A stretch of DNA of 64,000 nt from positions 1-64,000 of the forward strand of contig JAAEAF010014488.1 in assembly GCA_011037195.1 (NCBI GenBank), in the 5' to 3' direction. Every line of letters begins with the position of its first letter. Position 1 is the first letter of the stretch. The translations under genes were made by a program, and so were the position numbers. Source of the stretch: Triatoma infestans. Its lineage: Eukaryota; Arthropoda; Insecta; Hemiptera; Reduviidae. Below the pieces are notes generated by a model. The model saw only the letters and a program-made list of their open reading frames with translations. It had not been told where the DNA came from and ran no database searches. Below, in pieces: positions 11,243 through 22,462 of the stretch.

Positions 11243-12119
11243 AACGGTGTCCCAAGGTATAAGGATAACGATTTTTTCTCGGAAACTAAGATAGCTAGAA
11301 AAAAACTAAAAAATATTCGTGTCCCCGTAGTTTTTTGGTTAGAAAACCAAATTTAATTTGGAAATTTGTTTTGGTGCTTCCAGAAGCGAGATACAGGCAC
11401 CAACTTCATTTTTTTTCAAATGGGGTGATGTGGTTTTTATTTAAGAAATAGATTCCTCTCTATTTTTTGTAAGAAAAATTTACTTGAACGGTTTTTTTTC
11501 TGTGAGTGATATTTTACAAGTTATGAATGAAAACATGATTCTTATAAGAAATTTCAAAATGATATTATAACGGTTTTTTGATTGAATAAGAAGAAAAATA
11601 CTATTTTATTATAAATTTTACTCCTAATTAATTACAGATCTTGCTCGAACTGGCCTCCACCATTAGAGATGCATACACATGCTTTTCCTGCCAATTGTAC
11701 CTTACGACCAAAGAAATACATCTCTAATGGTGGGGGGCCAGTTCGAGCAAGATTAATGAGGAGTAAAATTTATAATAAAATAGTACATTTCTTCTTATTC
11801 AATCAAAAAAACCGTTATAATATCATTTTGAAGTTTCTTATAAGAATCATGTTTTCATTCATAACTTGTAAAATATCGCTCAAAAAAAAACCGTTCAAGT
11901 AAATTTTTCTTACAAAAAATAGAGGAATCTATTTCTTAAATAAAAACCACACCTTCCCATTTGAAAAAATGAAGTAGATGCCTGTATCTCGCTTCTGGAA
12001 GCACCAAAACAAACTTACAAATTAAATTTGGATTTCTAACAAAAAATTACGGGGACACGTTTTTTAGCTATCTTAGTTTCCGAGAAAAAGTCCTTATCCA
12101 TATACCTTGGGACACCCTG
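11243..12119. mobile_element. Long-hairpin MITE flanked by TA
   Basis: This 877-bp palindrome has arms 11243-11671 and 11719-12119 and a 47-bp loop. The inner ends (CCACCATTAGAGATG and CATCTCTAATGGTGG) and the outer ends (GGTGTCCCAAGGTAT and ATACCTTGGGACACC) are complementary. TA stands on both sides. The terminal GGTGTCCC resembles mariner-type ends, also seen at the dead mariner at 14460. It has no transposase, so it would need one in trans. A transcript through it would form a 400-bp double-stranded stem. Confidence 0.85.
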
Positions 12120-12121
12120 TA

Positions 12122-13439
12122 GAAAAATGTTGGCACAAATAATATCAACAACGAAATATTGGTGAAAGTTGATACGGTGTCTGGGGCCAACAGCGATCGG
12201 ACACCAACTTTACTAAATCCATTTTCCGAAAGTGGTTAAAGACTTTTTTCCCAATCGTTCGAACAATTTTCTTCTACCTTACTAGATTAATCATACATTT
12301 AAATGTCTATCACTTTTATTACATTGATTTCAGTTTTCAAAAATTGATTATTGAATTGGTGTAAAGTGGCACTACATTGCAATCTGAACTGCTGCATCTA
12401 ATATAAATTCTAGAATTCCAAGTTTCCAAGGAAATCGCTGAACCTGATCAAGTTTTAAAATTTCCTATAAAAAAAAGAGGACTGTCTAAAAATCGATTAT
12501 TATTTTTTTGGAAAAATATTAATAAAAAAAAAATGATCGGCTTTTAAGTGTTTGTTAGTGTGCGAGGACCCTTTCTTATATGAATTTTCCAAAAAAAGTT
12601 AGTTAAACAATGAAAACCACTTCCGGTTTTGGATTTTGACCAAGAATCTCATCGGATGCTAATATGAACAGTGAAAAGACTTAATCACACGTCATCATTC
12701 ACATTTGAACTTCCTACTTAGTTTCGTACTCATGGGACACTTTAAAATATTTAATTAGCAGAGAAAACTCATTTTGGAAGAAGACAGCCGTAAGTGAAAG
12801 GTAGAAAATGTATCCATTGTAAAAGTAAATATATTTACACTTGACTAATTTGGTTAAATCTATTTTATTTTTATTGATTACCCAATTGTAATGTGTAAAT
12901 GATGACTTGTGATTGAATGGCCGGGAATTGTGGTGATCTACGTGCTGCCACACCAATCTCCATCAATGTACTCATTTTTTTTTTTACTATTAATAAATTT
13001 TATTTAACAATTTCTTTGATAAGGCGGTTCATGGAAAAAGGTCATTAGAGCAGACAAACACGCGGTTGTGACGTCAATTATCATTTTCACACATATAAAA
13101 CCAATTCTTTTAAAATACGGTATAATAACTATTGATTTATAGTCGATATAAGGAACAATAAAACTTCCCTAAAAAGATTATTTATGTAAACTCTATTTCT
13201 TTATCTTACAGCAAGTACTGCGACCCAATTGTTTCCAATTCCGACCATTGTCCAATTGCCCAAACTGACTTTTCGATAAAGCACACGAATTTCCCTGGAA
13301 TCGACATTGCATTAATGCAAAACTAATAACTCATAATCTTCATGGTATTTTTATCTGGAAACGTTTATTTATCCGTAATAACATGTACTTATATAGGCAA
13401 TGGGGAGCCGCACTTAATTAATGTAGTAGCATTTTAACT
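12122..13439. other. Intron 2 of gene 1, no feature recognised
   Basis: AT-rich. Open frames here lack any recognisable domain. A possible remnant of repetitive sequence (CACTTCCGGTTTTGGATTTTGAC near 12620) echoes the dispersed family but is too short to call. Confidence 0.35.
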
Positions 13440-13449
13440 GGTATTCTTG

Positions 13450-13749
13450 GTAGTTGTGGTGGTTGGTTCCTTAGAGCTGGAAAGCATCAGAGACATTTTC
13501 CGTGGTAGCCTGCTTCATTTTGTGGCCATCGATCGGTTTCGGGCGTTCGCCCATCTTCAGGATCCGTTTTTCAGACAGTGTGACAACACAGACTTGCACA
13601 GAGCAAATTCAGTTTCACAAGTGTGTAAACTGAATTTGGTCTGTGTTGTCACACTGTCTGAAAAACGCATCCTGAAGATGGGCGAACGCCCGAAACTGGT
13701 CGATGACCACAAAATGAAGCAGGCTACCACGGAAAATGTCTCTGATGTT
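13450..13749. mobile_element. Foldback retroposon-like element, copy 1
   Basis: This near-perfect palindrome has arms meeting at about 13620. Each arm carries ACATTTTCCGTGGTAGCCTG.., a GGGCG.TTCGCCC hairpin and a TGTGACAACACAGAC block. An imperfect 10-bp target duplication (GGTATTCTTG at 13440-13449, GGAATTCTTG at 13750-13759) flanks it. The ends are asymmetric: the left carries about 35 extra bases (GTTGTGGTGGTTGGTTCC..GAGCTGG) that the right end lacks. A hammerhead-like motif lies in both arms on opposite strands. Other copies: 42651, 46348, 50191, 25654, 8317. Confidence 0.85.
13668..13705 (+). ncRNA. Hammerhead-ribozyme-like motif in foldback element
   Basis: In order: CATC (stem I 5'), CTGAAGA (core, fits CUGANGA), one extra T, GGGC-GAAC-GCCC (stem II hairpin), GAAA, ACTGGT (short stem III), C, and GATG (stem I 3', complementary to CATC). 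The arrangement is that of a type I hammerhead with minimal stem III. The extra base between the core and stem II departs from the canonical fold, so activity is uncertain. Confidence 0.45.
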
Positions 13750-13759
13750 GGAATTCTTG

Positions 13760-14457
13760 CATTACAAAAATACGCAGTCCAAATAATTGCCAATATGGTG
13801 GATTGAATCATTCATTGTAATGTAACAGAAGCACTTTAGGAGAAATTTTACTTTCCTCAAGAATTCTGCTTCAAAGCAAACTTTTTTTTACAAAAAATGT
13901 TTCAAATATACTGATAGGCATTTATTTATGTACTAGGACGAAAAAATTTGACGAATATCCAGAAACTTAAGAAATTCGCGAAGAAATGAAAAATCAGTCG
14001 GTTATAGTGACACTTCCGGTTGACGGATTTTTAACCACAATGTCACATACTGTATTTTGTGCTTTCTGAGATATTTTGTACTGAAAACACACATATACAT
14101 TTTATTTACAACATTCGCAGAAAGATGTCAAACATGTTTATCAACATATATAAGTCTAAAACTTCTATGTAGAACATGGTTTGGCGAGAACAACGATTTT
14201 AGAAAGATTATGGCGAACTGGAAGGTTACGAGACATCCTCATCTCTATTTACAGTCTGATCCCTTATCTTGCAAGAGCTCTGGTTGAGTGCTGGACCCTT
14301 CGACGCCAACATTCTTTCAGAACCTGCATTTAGACTTCTCCTGAAGGCATTGCAAGTTAATTAATTGACGAGAAACATTGCAGATGTCCGCTTACCAGTT
14401 GCAGGCCCAACATTATCATATTTCCTCAGAACAGCTGTCATTAATGCGACTGCTATA
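13760..14457. other. Intron 2 of gene 1, no feature recognised
   Basis: No recognisable gene or element was found between the foldback element and the mariner terminal repeat. A short piece near 13995-14040 (CACTTCCGGTTGACGGATTTT) resembles the dispersed family. Confidence 0.35.
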
Positions 14458-14459
14458 TA

Positions 14460-15789
14460 CAGAGTGTCACTGACTCGAGGTCCACAGCTTAAGGACGTAT
14501 TTATTGAAGAAATTTCGGTAAAAAAACTGTCGAATAATCAAAGATCCGAAAATCTTTCTAAATGAAGACTTTGAAAGGCTGAAATTAATTAAAAAAATAA
14601 TTGTTTTTAAACCAAAGTTTATTATTCAAAGATCTACTTCCATTAATGAGTCTTCAAGTGTAGTTGTTCAGTTGCTTTCAATTGTTTTCAGCTGTTTTCA
14701 AGATTTCAGTTTTTTGTTTTAAATTATTTATGTCATTTTTTGCTGTTGATTTACTAAGTTGTTAACTAATATTTTTCAAATAAATATGCCGATATTTATA
14801 CGTATAAGAGTTTGTGGTGGAAATAGAAGATGAGCTGTTGCAGAATATCAGGGTGGTTTCCTAATCGTAGAGGACCTAATCGTAGAGAAACGCCCTATAT
14901 TATCCGGTGGAATTCACCTTTGTTTTAAAGAAATAGGATCGTTTCCTAAAGCTATGCTGACGTGACCGAGATGGTTAGATGAAATGGAAGACTTTTAGAG
15001 CGTATTGAACGCAGTCCATCTGCTAGTGTGCGAGGAATTTCTAATAGTCTAAGTGCTAAGCGAACGATATGGCACACGCCCATATCATCTCCTAAGAGTA
15101 CAAGCTTTGTTACCGGAAGATTTCGAGTTGCGAATGCTGTTCTGACGTTAGCTCACTGACCATCAACATGTACTTTAACAAATTGTATTCATTGATGAGG
15201 CTACTTTAGTAGAGGTGGCATCAATAATACCCGCAATTCAGATTACTGGTCCAATGAGAACCCATCGAAACCTACGAGACAAATTTCAACATAGATTTTC
15301 AGTAATTGATGGTATAGGATCTTTTCTAATAGACGGTAATTATCATCGCTTTTTACAAGAAGAACTGCTCCTTCTTATGGAGGAGTTTTTTTTGCATAGA
15401 GTTCAATGTGGATTCAGAAGGGCGGCGCACTAGCTCATTAAGAGGAGGGTAACTTCATTTTCAAATAAGTACTTGTGCGAATCGTTGCATCAGAAGAGTG
15501 GTTCAGTTCTTGGCCTCCGAGATCACCTGAAATAACATCTCTTGATTACTTTCTTTGGGGACAGATGTGAAGCCTTTAGTGCATACAGAAAAATATTTCA
15601 GGTTTGACTGCAGAAATCTACTCATTGTCCAAAATATGAATGCCGCAGCGAAGATAAGAAAAGAAAGCATTTTCTTATTATTATGTTTATTATTATGTAT
15701 AGGCTTATGTTTATTAGACATTTTTCACTCAAAATGACTTCAATAATACGTTAATAAGCTGGGGACCTCGAGTATTGGGACATCCCGTG
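14460..15789 (+). mobile_element. Dead mariner-like DNA transposon
   Basis: Imperfect terminal inverted repeats of about 45 bp (left ..CTCGAGGTCCACAGCTTAAG.., right ..CTTAATAAGCTGGGGACC..CGAG in complement) lie just inside TA dinucleotides at 14458-14459 and 15790-15791. The size (1.33 kb) suits a Tc1/mariner-superfamily element. The interior holds a plus-strand transposase remnant. Confidence 0.8.
14770..15715 (+). pseudogene. Mariner-like transposase remnant
   Basis: Conceptual frames on the plus strand resemble a DDE transposase of the type common in arthropods. There is an N-terminal block with GGNRR and PNRRGPNRR, then FTDEATF-like sequence degraded to FIDEATL near 15191. After it come a motif around NLRDKFQHRFSV (near 15269) and LQEEL followed by a Leu/Glu run (15353-15390), and last an SPEIT.DYFLWG-like SPD..FFLWG region near 15520-15560. 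Several frameshifts and stops break it. In intact relatives this protein cuts and pastes the element at TA sites. Here it cannot be functional. It lies in intron 2 of gene 1. Confidence 0.65.
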
Positions 15790-16032
15790 TAACATTAATA
15801 ATATTTTCCCATGCAACAGTCGAACAAAATTCCACTTTATCTGCCCATAATGTCTGTACTATGGTCAACATCAGTGGAGACAGTTCACATTTAATTAGTG
15901 TAGCTCCTTCTCATAATCAGTTCCTAATATGTTCATGTTATATCTTACTGAATTTATATCAAATTGCCAACTTTCATGGAACAGGTTGGGAAAAATTAAA
16001 GGCCGGAATGAAAGTGTTGTTTGTTGTTGCAG

Positions 16033-16167
16033 AACGAGTTGGAAGCGACCCGAGTGGTCGTCGATAACGGCACAGTCAGCAGGCAGATGCAGGACAACAT
16101 CAACAAGTTTAAAAAGTTTGTATCCCAGAAGATGCTGGAGTATTTGGAGAACACTTCCAAGTGCTGA
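16033..16167 (+). CDS. Gene 1 exon 3: C-terminal exon with stop codon
   Basis: This final coding exon has 44 codons plus TGA, with acceptor TTGTTGTTGCAG before 16033 (phase 0). It encodes NELEATRVVVDNGTVSRQ followed by a K/Q/E-rich helix containing DNINKFKKFVSQKMLEYL, and ends in a C-terminal Cys (..TSKC). The joined protein is 157 residues (17+96+44), about 140 after signal removal, with one Cys in exon 2 and one at the end that could pair. The preceding intron of 8.1 kb holds LINE, foldback, hairpin-MITE and mariner insertions. Further small exons in that intron cannot be excluded. The polyadenylation signal follows 95 bases after the stop. Confidence 0.75.
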   Translation, partial: NELEATRVVVDNGTVSRQMQDNINKFKKFVSQKMLEYLENTSKC

Positions 16168-16261
16168 GACCAAACCAGATCTAAACTGAACAAGAAGACT
16201 GTGCTCTTTTAATTTATTTAACTTAAATTATTTATATTTTGTCATTTGTTTGATGTATGGT

Positions 16262-16267
16262 AATAAA
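16262..16267 (+). terminator. Polyadenylation signal of gene 1
   Basis: AATAAA is followed by a T/GT-rich stretch (TTTATTTTTGTTATCC), the usual downstream element. It gives a 3' untranslated region of about 120 bases after the TGA at 16165-16167. Confidence 0.7.
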
Positions 16268-16289
16268 GTTTATTTTTGTTATCCAAATA

Positions 16290-16955
16290 ATGTTTGGCAA
16301 ATAACTTGACGCAGATCCGCAGTTTGTCGGATAGATGGTATTTCAATCACTCTGGATTAATTTAATACTTATTGGTTTGAATAAGACTGTCAAGCTCCAA
16401 GATTACTTGCTGGACAGTCACTAAATGATAATTTATTAGAGAATCAAAGGTGTGAAGTCGGAGGATGCCGCATGCTCCGCGCAGGCCGGTATACCACACA
16501 CAGATATCAAATGATTGCAATACTGATTGCACAAATGATTGGTCAATAAGTCCAATTGCAAGCTGGGAAACGCTATAAAACGATGGTAGCTTAAAGTTAA
16601 AGTCGCAGCCGATTGTAGAAATCAAACTTAAGAGGTATGCGTGTATTTACAGGGGACAGTGCGTTTAGAGCCGATCATACAGTCGCCACTTGTTCAAACA
16701 TGTCTTATGCAGTCAAACATGCAGCCAGCTGATGAAATTTGGTGTTCATTGCTCCTCAATATCCGAACATGGTTGCATTTTGTTTAAGTTCTCAAATCAT
16801 TCTTCTAATGTTTATATTCACAATTTACTATCATTTTATTTGTATTTTGTAATTTTTAATAAGACTGAATATTAATCAACTAAAAATGTCTGCCTATCTG
16901 GATATTCATCGCTTCCTTCACTCATGACACAAAAGACAGCAACACTTATTTAAGC

Positions 16956-17018
<63 letters not shown>

Positions 17019-18420
17019 GGGGTGTATCTGGTGATGACCATATTGATGAAGGTGTCAGTGTCTATAAGCAGCTGCTGTAATGGCCAGCAATGGGAGTGCG
17101 GTCTGAGGAGATTTGTTTAGCGAGAGCAGCCTCAATCCAATTGGGGAAGCAGAACACTATAATAATTCACAGGCCGGCGGTGGGGGAAGACAAACAGAAC
17201 AACCGTACTAATTGAAATTGTAAACAAACTATGTCGGGACTATCATTTAATAACTGTGGTCTCAATCACAGTTCTCTGGCACTAACCACAGGGTCCGTGC
17301 ACCAGTTTCAAGTTTTCCTTGTTCACACCCACCAACAGCACCAACCAACTCACTGTCCTTCTTATTATAACTGGAACTGTGAGCTGGCCTAATGGTTCTT
17401 ACTGCTAGTTCCAAAATTCTTTCATTGAAAATATAAAGCGAGAAAACGAAACAGTTTTTTTATCGCTCAGTTTAAGAAGAAATTTCATCTCCTCAGAACA
17501 AATTTAATTACTAATATTAATTTTCTACTTTATACAAAATGTTGAAGTTGAATTTAGTACGATGCCTTGGAAAGAGATGATCCGGTCGAGTTAAAGCCCA
17601 AGTGGGCTTAAAGGGAAATCAGCCGATTAGCAAAGGAGGCTACATAGAATACTAATCTACCGATTCTTAATTCCAAATATTCTAAATCTGAAATCTCTGG
17701 AATATTGCTTGAAAAAGTATAAACGACAAGGGCAAAATACATTCATTGAAACGAGTTATATCAATTTTTCTACACGGACAAAACAGAATAAAGTTAAATC
17801 CGCCAAACACTCATTGCTTATAGCAAGTTTGCACAGGGCTGGTGCCCTTATGAAATATATTGTAGCTATCGCCTTCTCTGGCACTGTCCTTGTCATGATA
17901 CTACAGTCCTCGCCAGGATGTGCGTCACTGCACAGAACCTCAGTTCGCATCATACTTATAATTTGTAAATCAACTTAATTTTAAACTGCTAATTAATTAT
18001 ATATATATATATATATTTTAAATTTTAAATACTTTGCTTCAAACTTCTCATTTCAAACTCATTGATAGGTACCAAGAAAGTCCTGGACCGTTGTAATATC
18101 GCCAACTCCAGAGTCTTATGGTTAAAAATGAATAATTTCTATTGCATAATTGTACATCTTCATTCACAGGGGGCTAGTGTTTCTATTCTAAATCAGAACT
18201 ATATATTTCTAAATAGACTAGTGTCTAAATAGACTAAACAGATCACGTTAAAATGCCAAGCCAAATCACATCTTCAAGACCAGATCATCGAAATCTTCAT
18301 GACGGATGCGATCTTGGTACCTAAACGGAATATTAGGCTTGAGTCAATTGTAAGTTCTTTTGTTAACGAAATATTTTATTCATATAAAAACACATGCATA
18401 CATACACATGCAATGCCTAT
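16290..18420. other. Intergenic sequence between gene 1 and gene 2
   Basis: An (AT)n-(GT)n microsatellite lies at about 16959-17012. A TATAAAA-like site sits at 16574 with CCAAT-like sequence upstream; no coding exon follows it that I can support. A segment at 17040-17400 is less AT-rich but gives no convincing frame. No mobile element was recognised. Confidence 0.4.
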
Positions 18421-18422
18421 TT

Positions 18423-18590
18423 TTTCAGGCGGGCTTAACGTCCAACTACCAAATTTGGTGTCGTGGACGTGGGCGGAAGCACCTACATTTACTGTTACAT
18501 TTTCATACCAATATAAAATTTAGCAGTTATACGCGGGACTCGAACTGGGAAGTCCATGCTCATAACCACTACATCAACACCCCCGCCCCT
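18423..18590 (-). mobile_element. Second tRNA-derived SINE family
   Basis: Read on the minus strand: a tRNA-like head with A box (TGTAGTGGTTATGAGCATGG) and B box (GTTCGAGTCCC), then a body of about 110 bases ending GTTAAGCCCGCCTGAAAA. It shares no body sequence with the SINE at 7360. Target duplication is unclear. Confidence 0.65.
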
Positions 18591-18599
18591 ACACATGCA

Positions 18600-19276
18600 T
18601 ACAATGTAATGGGTATTTTTCATACTAAATTTGTATGTACTCGTATTTTACAGAAACAATGATTTAATAGAAAAATAGTTGTAAGAATAATCTTTATCAA
18701 AGTAAAAAAATAAATGTATATAGAATCATGAATAGCTCGGAATAATAGATGACAGTAAGGAATAAACAACTACGAACTTTGCACTAAATAGAGCTGGTTC
18801 TTTATCTTCATAATAATATAGGGCAGTATGTAATCTGCAAACGGCCTGGCCGGATCTATATCACTCCTCAATCATATTTTTGAGTTGTACCATAAACAAT
18901 AATTATTAAAATTTGCTTGTTCGCTCATATCGAGTTTATAACAAACTGATTTGGATTTTGCGGAACTAGTGAGTGCTGGTTTGTGATATTTTTTTTCTTG
19001 TGGTCAAGGAATTTAAAAGGAGACTGTCTGGACGACAGAGAAGGAGAAAATTCCACTCAAGACCTACAACGGATCGGAGTTGACAATCACCAGAAGAAGC
19101 AGCTGAGGTGAAATCTAACAGGTTGGCCAACCTATCTTCATTAAAAAAAAATTATTTTTGACAATTATCATTTTGATAGCCCAGAGAAGCCTCTATTTCT
19201 TTTTTCTATTGGTATTTTCCGTACAAAAAAACCTATATAAATCTTACTTAAATTTAACAAAAGAAAGTATTATATT
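18600..19276. other. No feature recognised
   Basis: AT-rich intergenic sequence. A short less AT-rich patch near 19010-19110 has no clear frame. Confidence 0.35.
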
Positions 19277-20452
19277 ATTATTATTATTCCCAAAAGGGGA
19301 GGGAAGTAAACCCTACGCTATCCAAAGCCCCCTCGGGCCCATATAGCTGCCCCTAAAGAATACCTACCACTGGGACTAGAATGAAAATCCAGGCCCAGGT
19401 TTTAACCATCTAAGTTTCACAACCGACCGAACAAATCGGACCAAAACCTTAAAAGGGCACAGCTTAAGATCCTCTACCGACATCCTATTCCGGCCGAAGG
19501 TCCTAAACCTAATCTCCTCACAACCCAAACAATTCGTCATCAATGCATGGGTGTTTCCTCCTCAGTTTCACAAACTCTACAAAAAGGGTCAGGCACAAGT
19601 CCCATTATATAGAGATGTCTCCTTAAACCACAAGGCCCAGTGAGGAATCCAACCAGATACCTGAGGGAGGTCCGTGAAAGACATCGGACCCCACTACTCA
19701 AAGCTCCGTCCGGGCCCCCAATGAGCATTTTAGACTGCCGACAACCCACTGCACTCATCCATAAGGATGAGTGCTGTGAGGTCATCCACGTCTGAAAGCC
19801 CGACAAACATGTGGCAGAAGACACACCAACAGCAGGCTCTGGACCAATGAAAGGGAGAGAGGCACTTAATTTGGCAAACCTATCCACCTCCTCATTCCCA
19901 AAAATTCCCATATGACCTGGAACCCAGACCAGAAGCACATTCTTTAATGTAGAAAGATCTTCCAGTCTTCTAGAACATTCCAACACCAATCTGGAAGTGA
20001 AGACACATGAATTAAGCGCCTTCAACGCAGCCTGGCTATCCGAGCAGATACAAACCCTTTTAAATTAGTGTTACGCACCCTCTCATCCAAAATACAGCAA
20101 AGAATTGCATAAACCTCAGCCTGGAAAACGGTGGCCCACTCACCAAGAGGCGCTACCAAATGATCTCCCGTCTCAAAATAGATGGCAGCCCCAGACCTAC
20201 CATCCATCCTGGAAACCGTCCGTGTAGCATCGGAGATAATTCTCAGGAATCACACCAGACGGACGCAGGGTTAACCAATCTTCCCTAGAAGGCAACCTAA
20301 CCCTGTAGGAATGACCAAAGACAAAAGTCTTCAAATTCCTATCAGAAGGGAAACCTGTAATGGGAATCCTTAAGAGCATCTCACGATAAATGGTAGAATG
20401 ACCATATCGCTTATTATAAACCAGCTTTCCAAAAAGTACCCGTACAACCAAA
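19277..20452 (-). mobile_element. LINE remnant with RNase H (family A, longest copy)
   Basis: Minus-strand remnant of an RNase H-bearing non-LTR retrotransposon. In order: the end of the RT region (VVRVLFGKLVYNKRYG.. near 20450), the first RNase H motif CYTDGFQDGW (about 20230-20195), then a frame change. Next come GSGAAIYF-like sequence, FQAEVYAI (catalytic Glu, about 20125), a damaged SDSQAAL region near 20035, VWVPGHMGIFGNEEVDR (about 19925) and the Cys-rich end DPFCRVCETEEETPMH (about 19580-19540). The 3' end has an (AAT)n tail at 19277-19291. Frameshifts mean it is dead. Confidence 0.85.
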
Positions 20453-20455
20453 ATA

Positions 20456-21478
20456 TCATTGTGATATTTAAATAGATTTATTTCCAGTTGTCATAACAGC
20501 TGATTCCTAGATATATAACAATTTTAGCTCGTTTATTACATTCTATCATTATCAGTAAACTGTTAAGTTACAATTGCAAGAGGAATAACTTAAAATTTAA
20601 AGAGATGTACATCAAACAGATTTACGGTATCTAAAGGCCTTAGATTATAATTGTGTTTGAATACGTTTCTTCCAAATTCGTCGGATAAGTTTTTGTCATT
20701 TTCATTTTTGTCAGTAATTCATAATATTTGCGAAATAAGTTATAGTTTGTCTATTCACGTATTTAGAATAATTATATTTTACTATAATTGTATAGTAGAC
20801 GAGGAATAGGAATGCATTAATGAATTTTCTTAAATAGTCCACCAGAAAACACTCAAATAAATAGCTGAATTTAAATTGAATATTAGAAGAAAGTAGGAGA
20901 AGTGAATTTTGTAGATTGGTAGGAAAATTATGAATTTACATAACAGTTGTTTTTTTTTGTGAATTTATTTAACTATTTCTGGCTTTATTACGGATATTAT
21001 TCTTTATATGTTTAAATATTATTTTGCGTCCTGTTAACGTTTAGAGGAAATGGTAGTTTCTATATTCAAATAGCCAGTTAAGTTCAGGAAGCTTTATCAT
21101 TTATTTATTTATTTATTTATTTTTGTTTTATCAAATAAGAGGAACTTTATTTTGTTTGTTGCTTTTATTTTCTTTATAATTACTCTGAAGGTTATTAAAT
21201 TTATTTATTTAGGCTTTTCATTATTATAATTATAATAAATATTACTTGTGTTTGTTTTCAACCTAACGATTGGTTTTATTCTCACCTACTTTTCTTTTTA
21301 TTTTATGTACGAGTATATATTTATTTGTATAATATTGACATTGTTAGTAGGTACTGATACCACAATTTCTCTAGACCTTGTAGCAGTGAATAACTGAAGG
21401 TAAGATATTGTAAACCGCCCTTCCTGTCATATTATCTTTACATTTTTCTTCTGACCCTTCCTGACCGGGATTATCGAT
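20456..21478. other. AT-rich stretch, no feature recognised
   Basis: Very AT-rich, with a (TTTA)n run near 21102-21121. No gene or element was seen. It would lie just downstream of gene 2 if the tentative last exon at 21518-21601 is right. Confidence 0.4.
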
Positions 21479-21517
21479 TTTTATTAACACAATTTTTTTT
21501 CCCTTCCTTCGTCCATC

Positions 21518-21601
21518 CTAAAGTTTAATTTTTTGGGGGGATTTCTTCAATTGGCCATTTAAACGAAGTGGAGTCCAAAACCCCACCCCTATGCAGCCGA
21601 C
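21518..21601 (-). CDS. Gene 2, tentative last exon
   Basis: On the minus strand an acceptor (TTGTTGTGTCCACTCAG) is followed by 27 codons in phase 0 (VGCIGVGFWTPLRLNGQL..) and TAG, and by AATAAA at 21484-21479. The phase fits the upstream exon at 22039-22111. The peptide is short, ends in a Lys/Pro-rich tail and has no recognised motif, so it may be chance. Another terminal exon farther left is possible. Confidence 0.3.
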   Translation of the reverse strand, partial: VGCIGVGFWTPLRLNGQLKKSPQKIKL

Positions 21602-21689
21602 CTGAGTGGACACAACAAAGTCACTTAGGAGTTATTCCCGTGATAACACATACATATACATATATAACATAGATATACATACATAAACA

Positions 21690-21754
21690 TATATACACAT
21701 ACATACATACATACATACATACATACATACATACATACATACATACATACATAC
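21690..21754. repeat. (CATA)n microsatellite
   Basis: About 16 uninterrupted repeats of CATA, preceded by a degenerate run of related tetramers from about 21645. Confidence 0.9.
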
Positions 21755-22038
21755 AAGTGCCTCATATCGGACACTTCTAGCTTGGACAGTTAATATTTAT
21801 CAGAGAGAATTTTCATAACAAAACAACAAACCAGTATTATTCAAAGACAATTAAACAAAATGACCAAAAATTTGGCCTGGAACATCAAGATGCTCTGGTA
21901 GGTGTACGACCTTGAATTCTATAAGTAATTCCACACAAACTGTTTTTTTATCAAACTAACAGCCAATATAGTAATATTGCTTTAATTTACTAAAAATAAA
22001 TTAGTTATTTATATTATTAATTACTAATAATTATTTAC

Positions 22039-22111
22039 CTTAAAGTCAGAATGTGGATCTTTGGAATAGAAGCTACCAAAATGTTTGATCGGAGGTAACT
22101 TCGGAGTGTAC
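22039..22111 (-). CDS. Gene 2 exon: C-terminal part, P/H/Y-rich
   Basis: On the minus strand the acceptor TTTTGTTGCAG precedes 22111 and the donor GTAAAT follows 22039. The exon is 73 nt. Its first base completes an Arg codon with the AG left over from the exon at 31960-32180; 24 codons follow (YTPKLPPIKHFGSFYSKDPH then SDFK), ending in phase 0. The phase fit across a 9.8-kb intron and the clean splice sites support the call. The peptide has the short Tyr/Pro-rich character often seen toward the end of insect cuticle-associated secreted proteins, but that is only a resemblance. It contains no recognised domain of its own. Confidence 0.65.
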
Positions 22112-22462
22112 CTGCAACAAAATGAATTATTCATTTTTCACTAAAGTCATCATTAAAAATAATTTTTTTAAAACTTTAAAATATAAATATATAAAACAAT
22201 AGTGAGGACGTAATTGGAATAGTCTGGCAGAAGGCGGCGTAAACTGACGACCTACATACTTACTTCATGCTTCGGTCGGCCACTGATTGCTCAATTAATT
22301 CTAAACCATTTATTAAATTTTAGCGATATTTTCCTCTAAAGTGTGAAGAATATCGGTAAATGTAAACCAATAATCTAGGGTCAGTGTTTGAGGGTGTGAT
22401 GTGATGGCAAGAAGAAAAAAGATATAATTTTTAAATAATAAATAAATCTAAAAATTATAACT

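Noticed and set aside
13557..13811. Frames on both strands in the foldback element
   Set aside because: The palindrome gives mirror frames; there is no codon bias or family match, and the same frames break in other copies.
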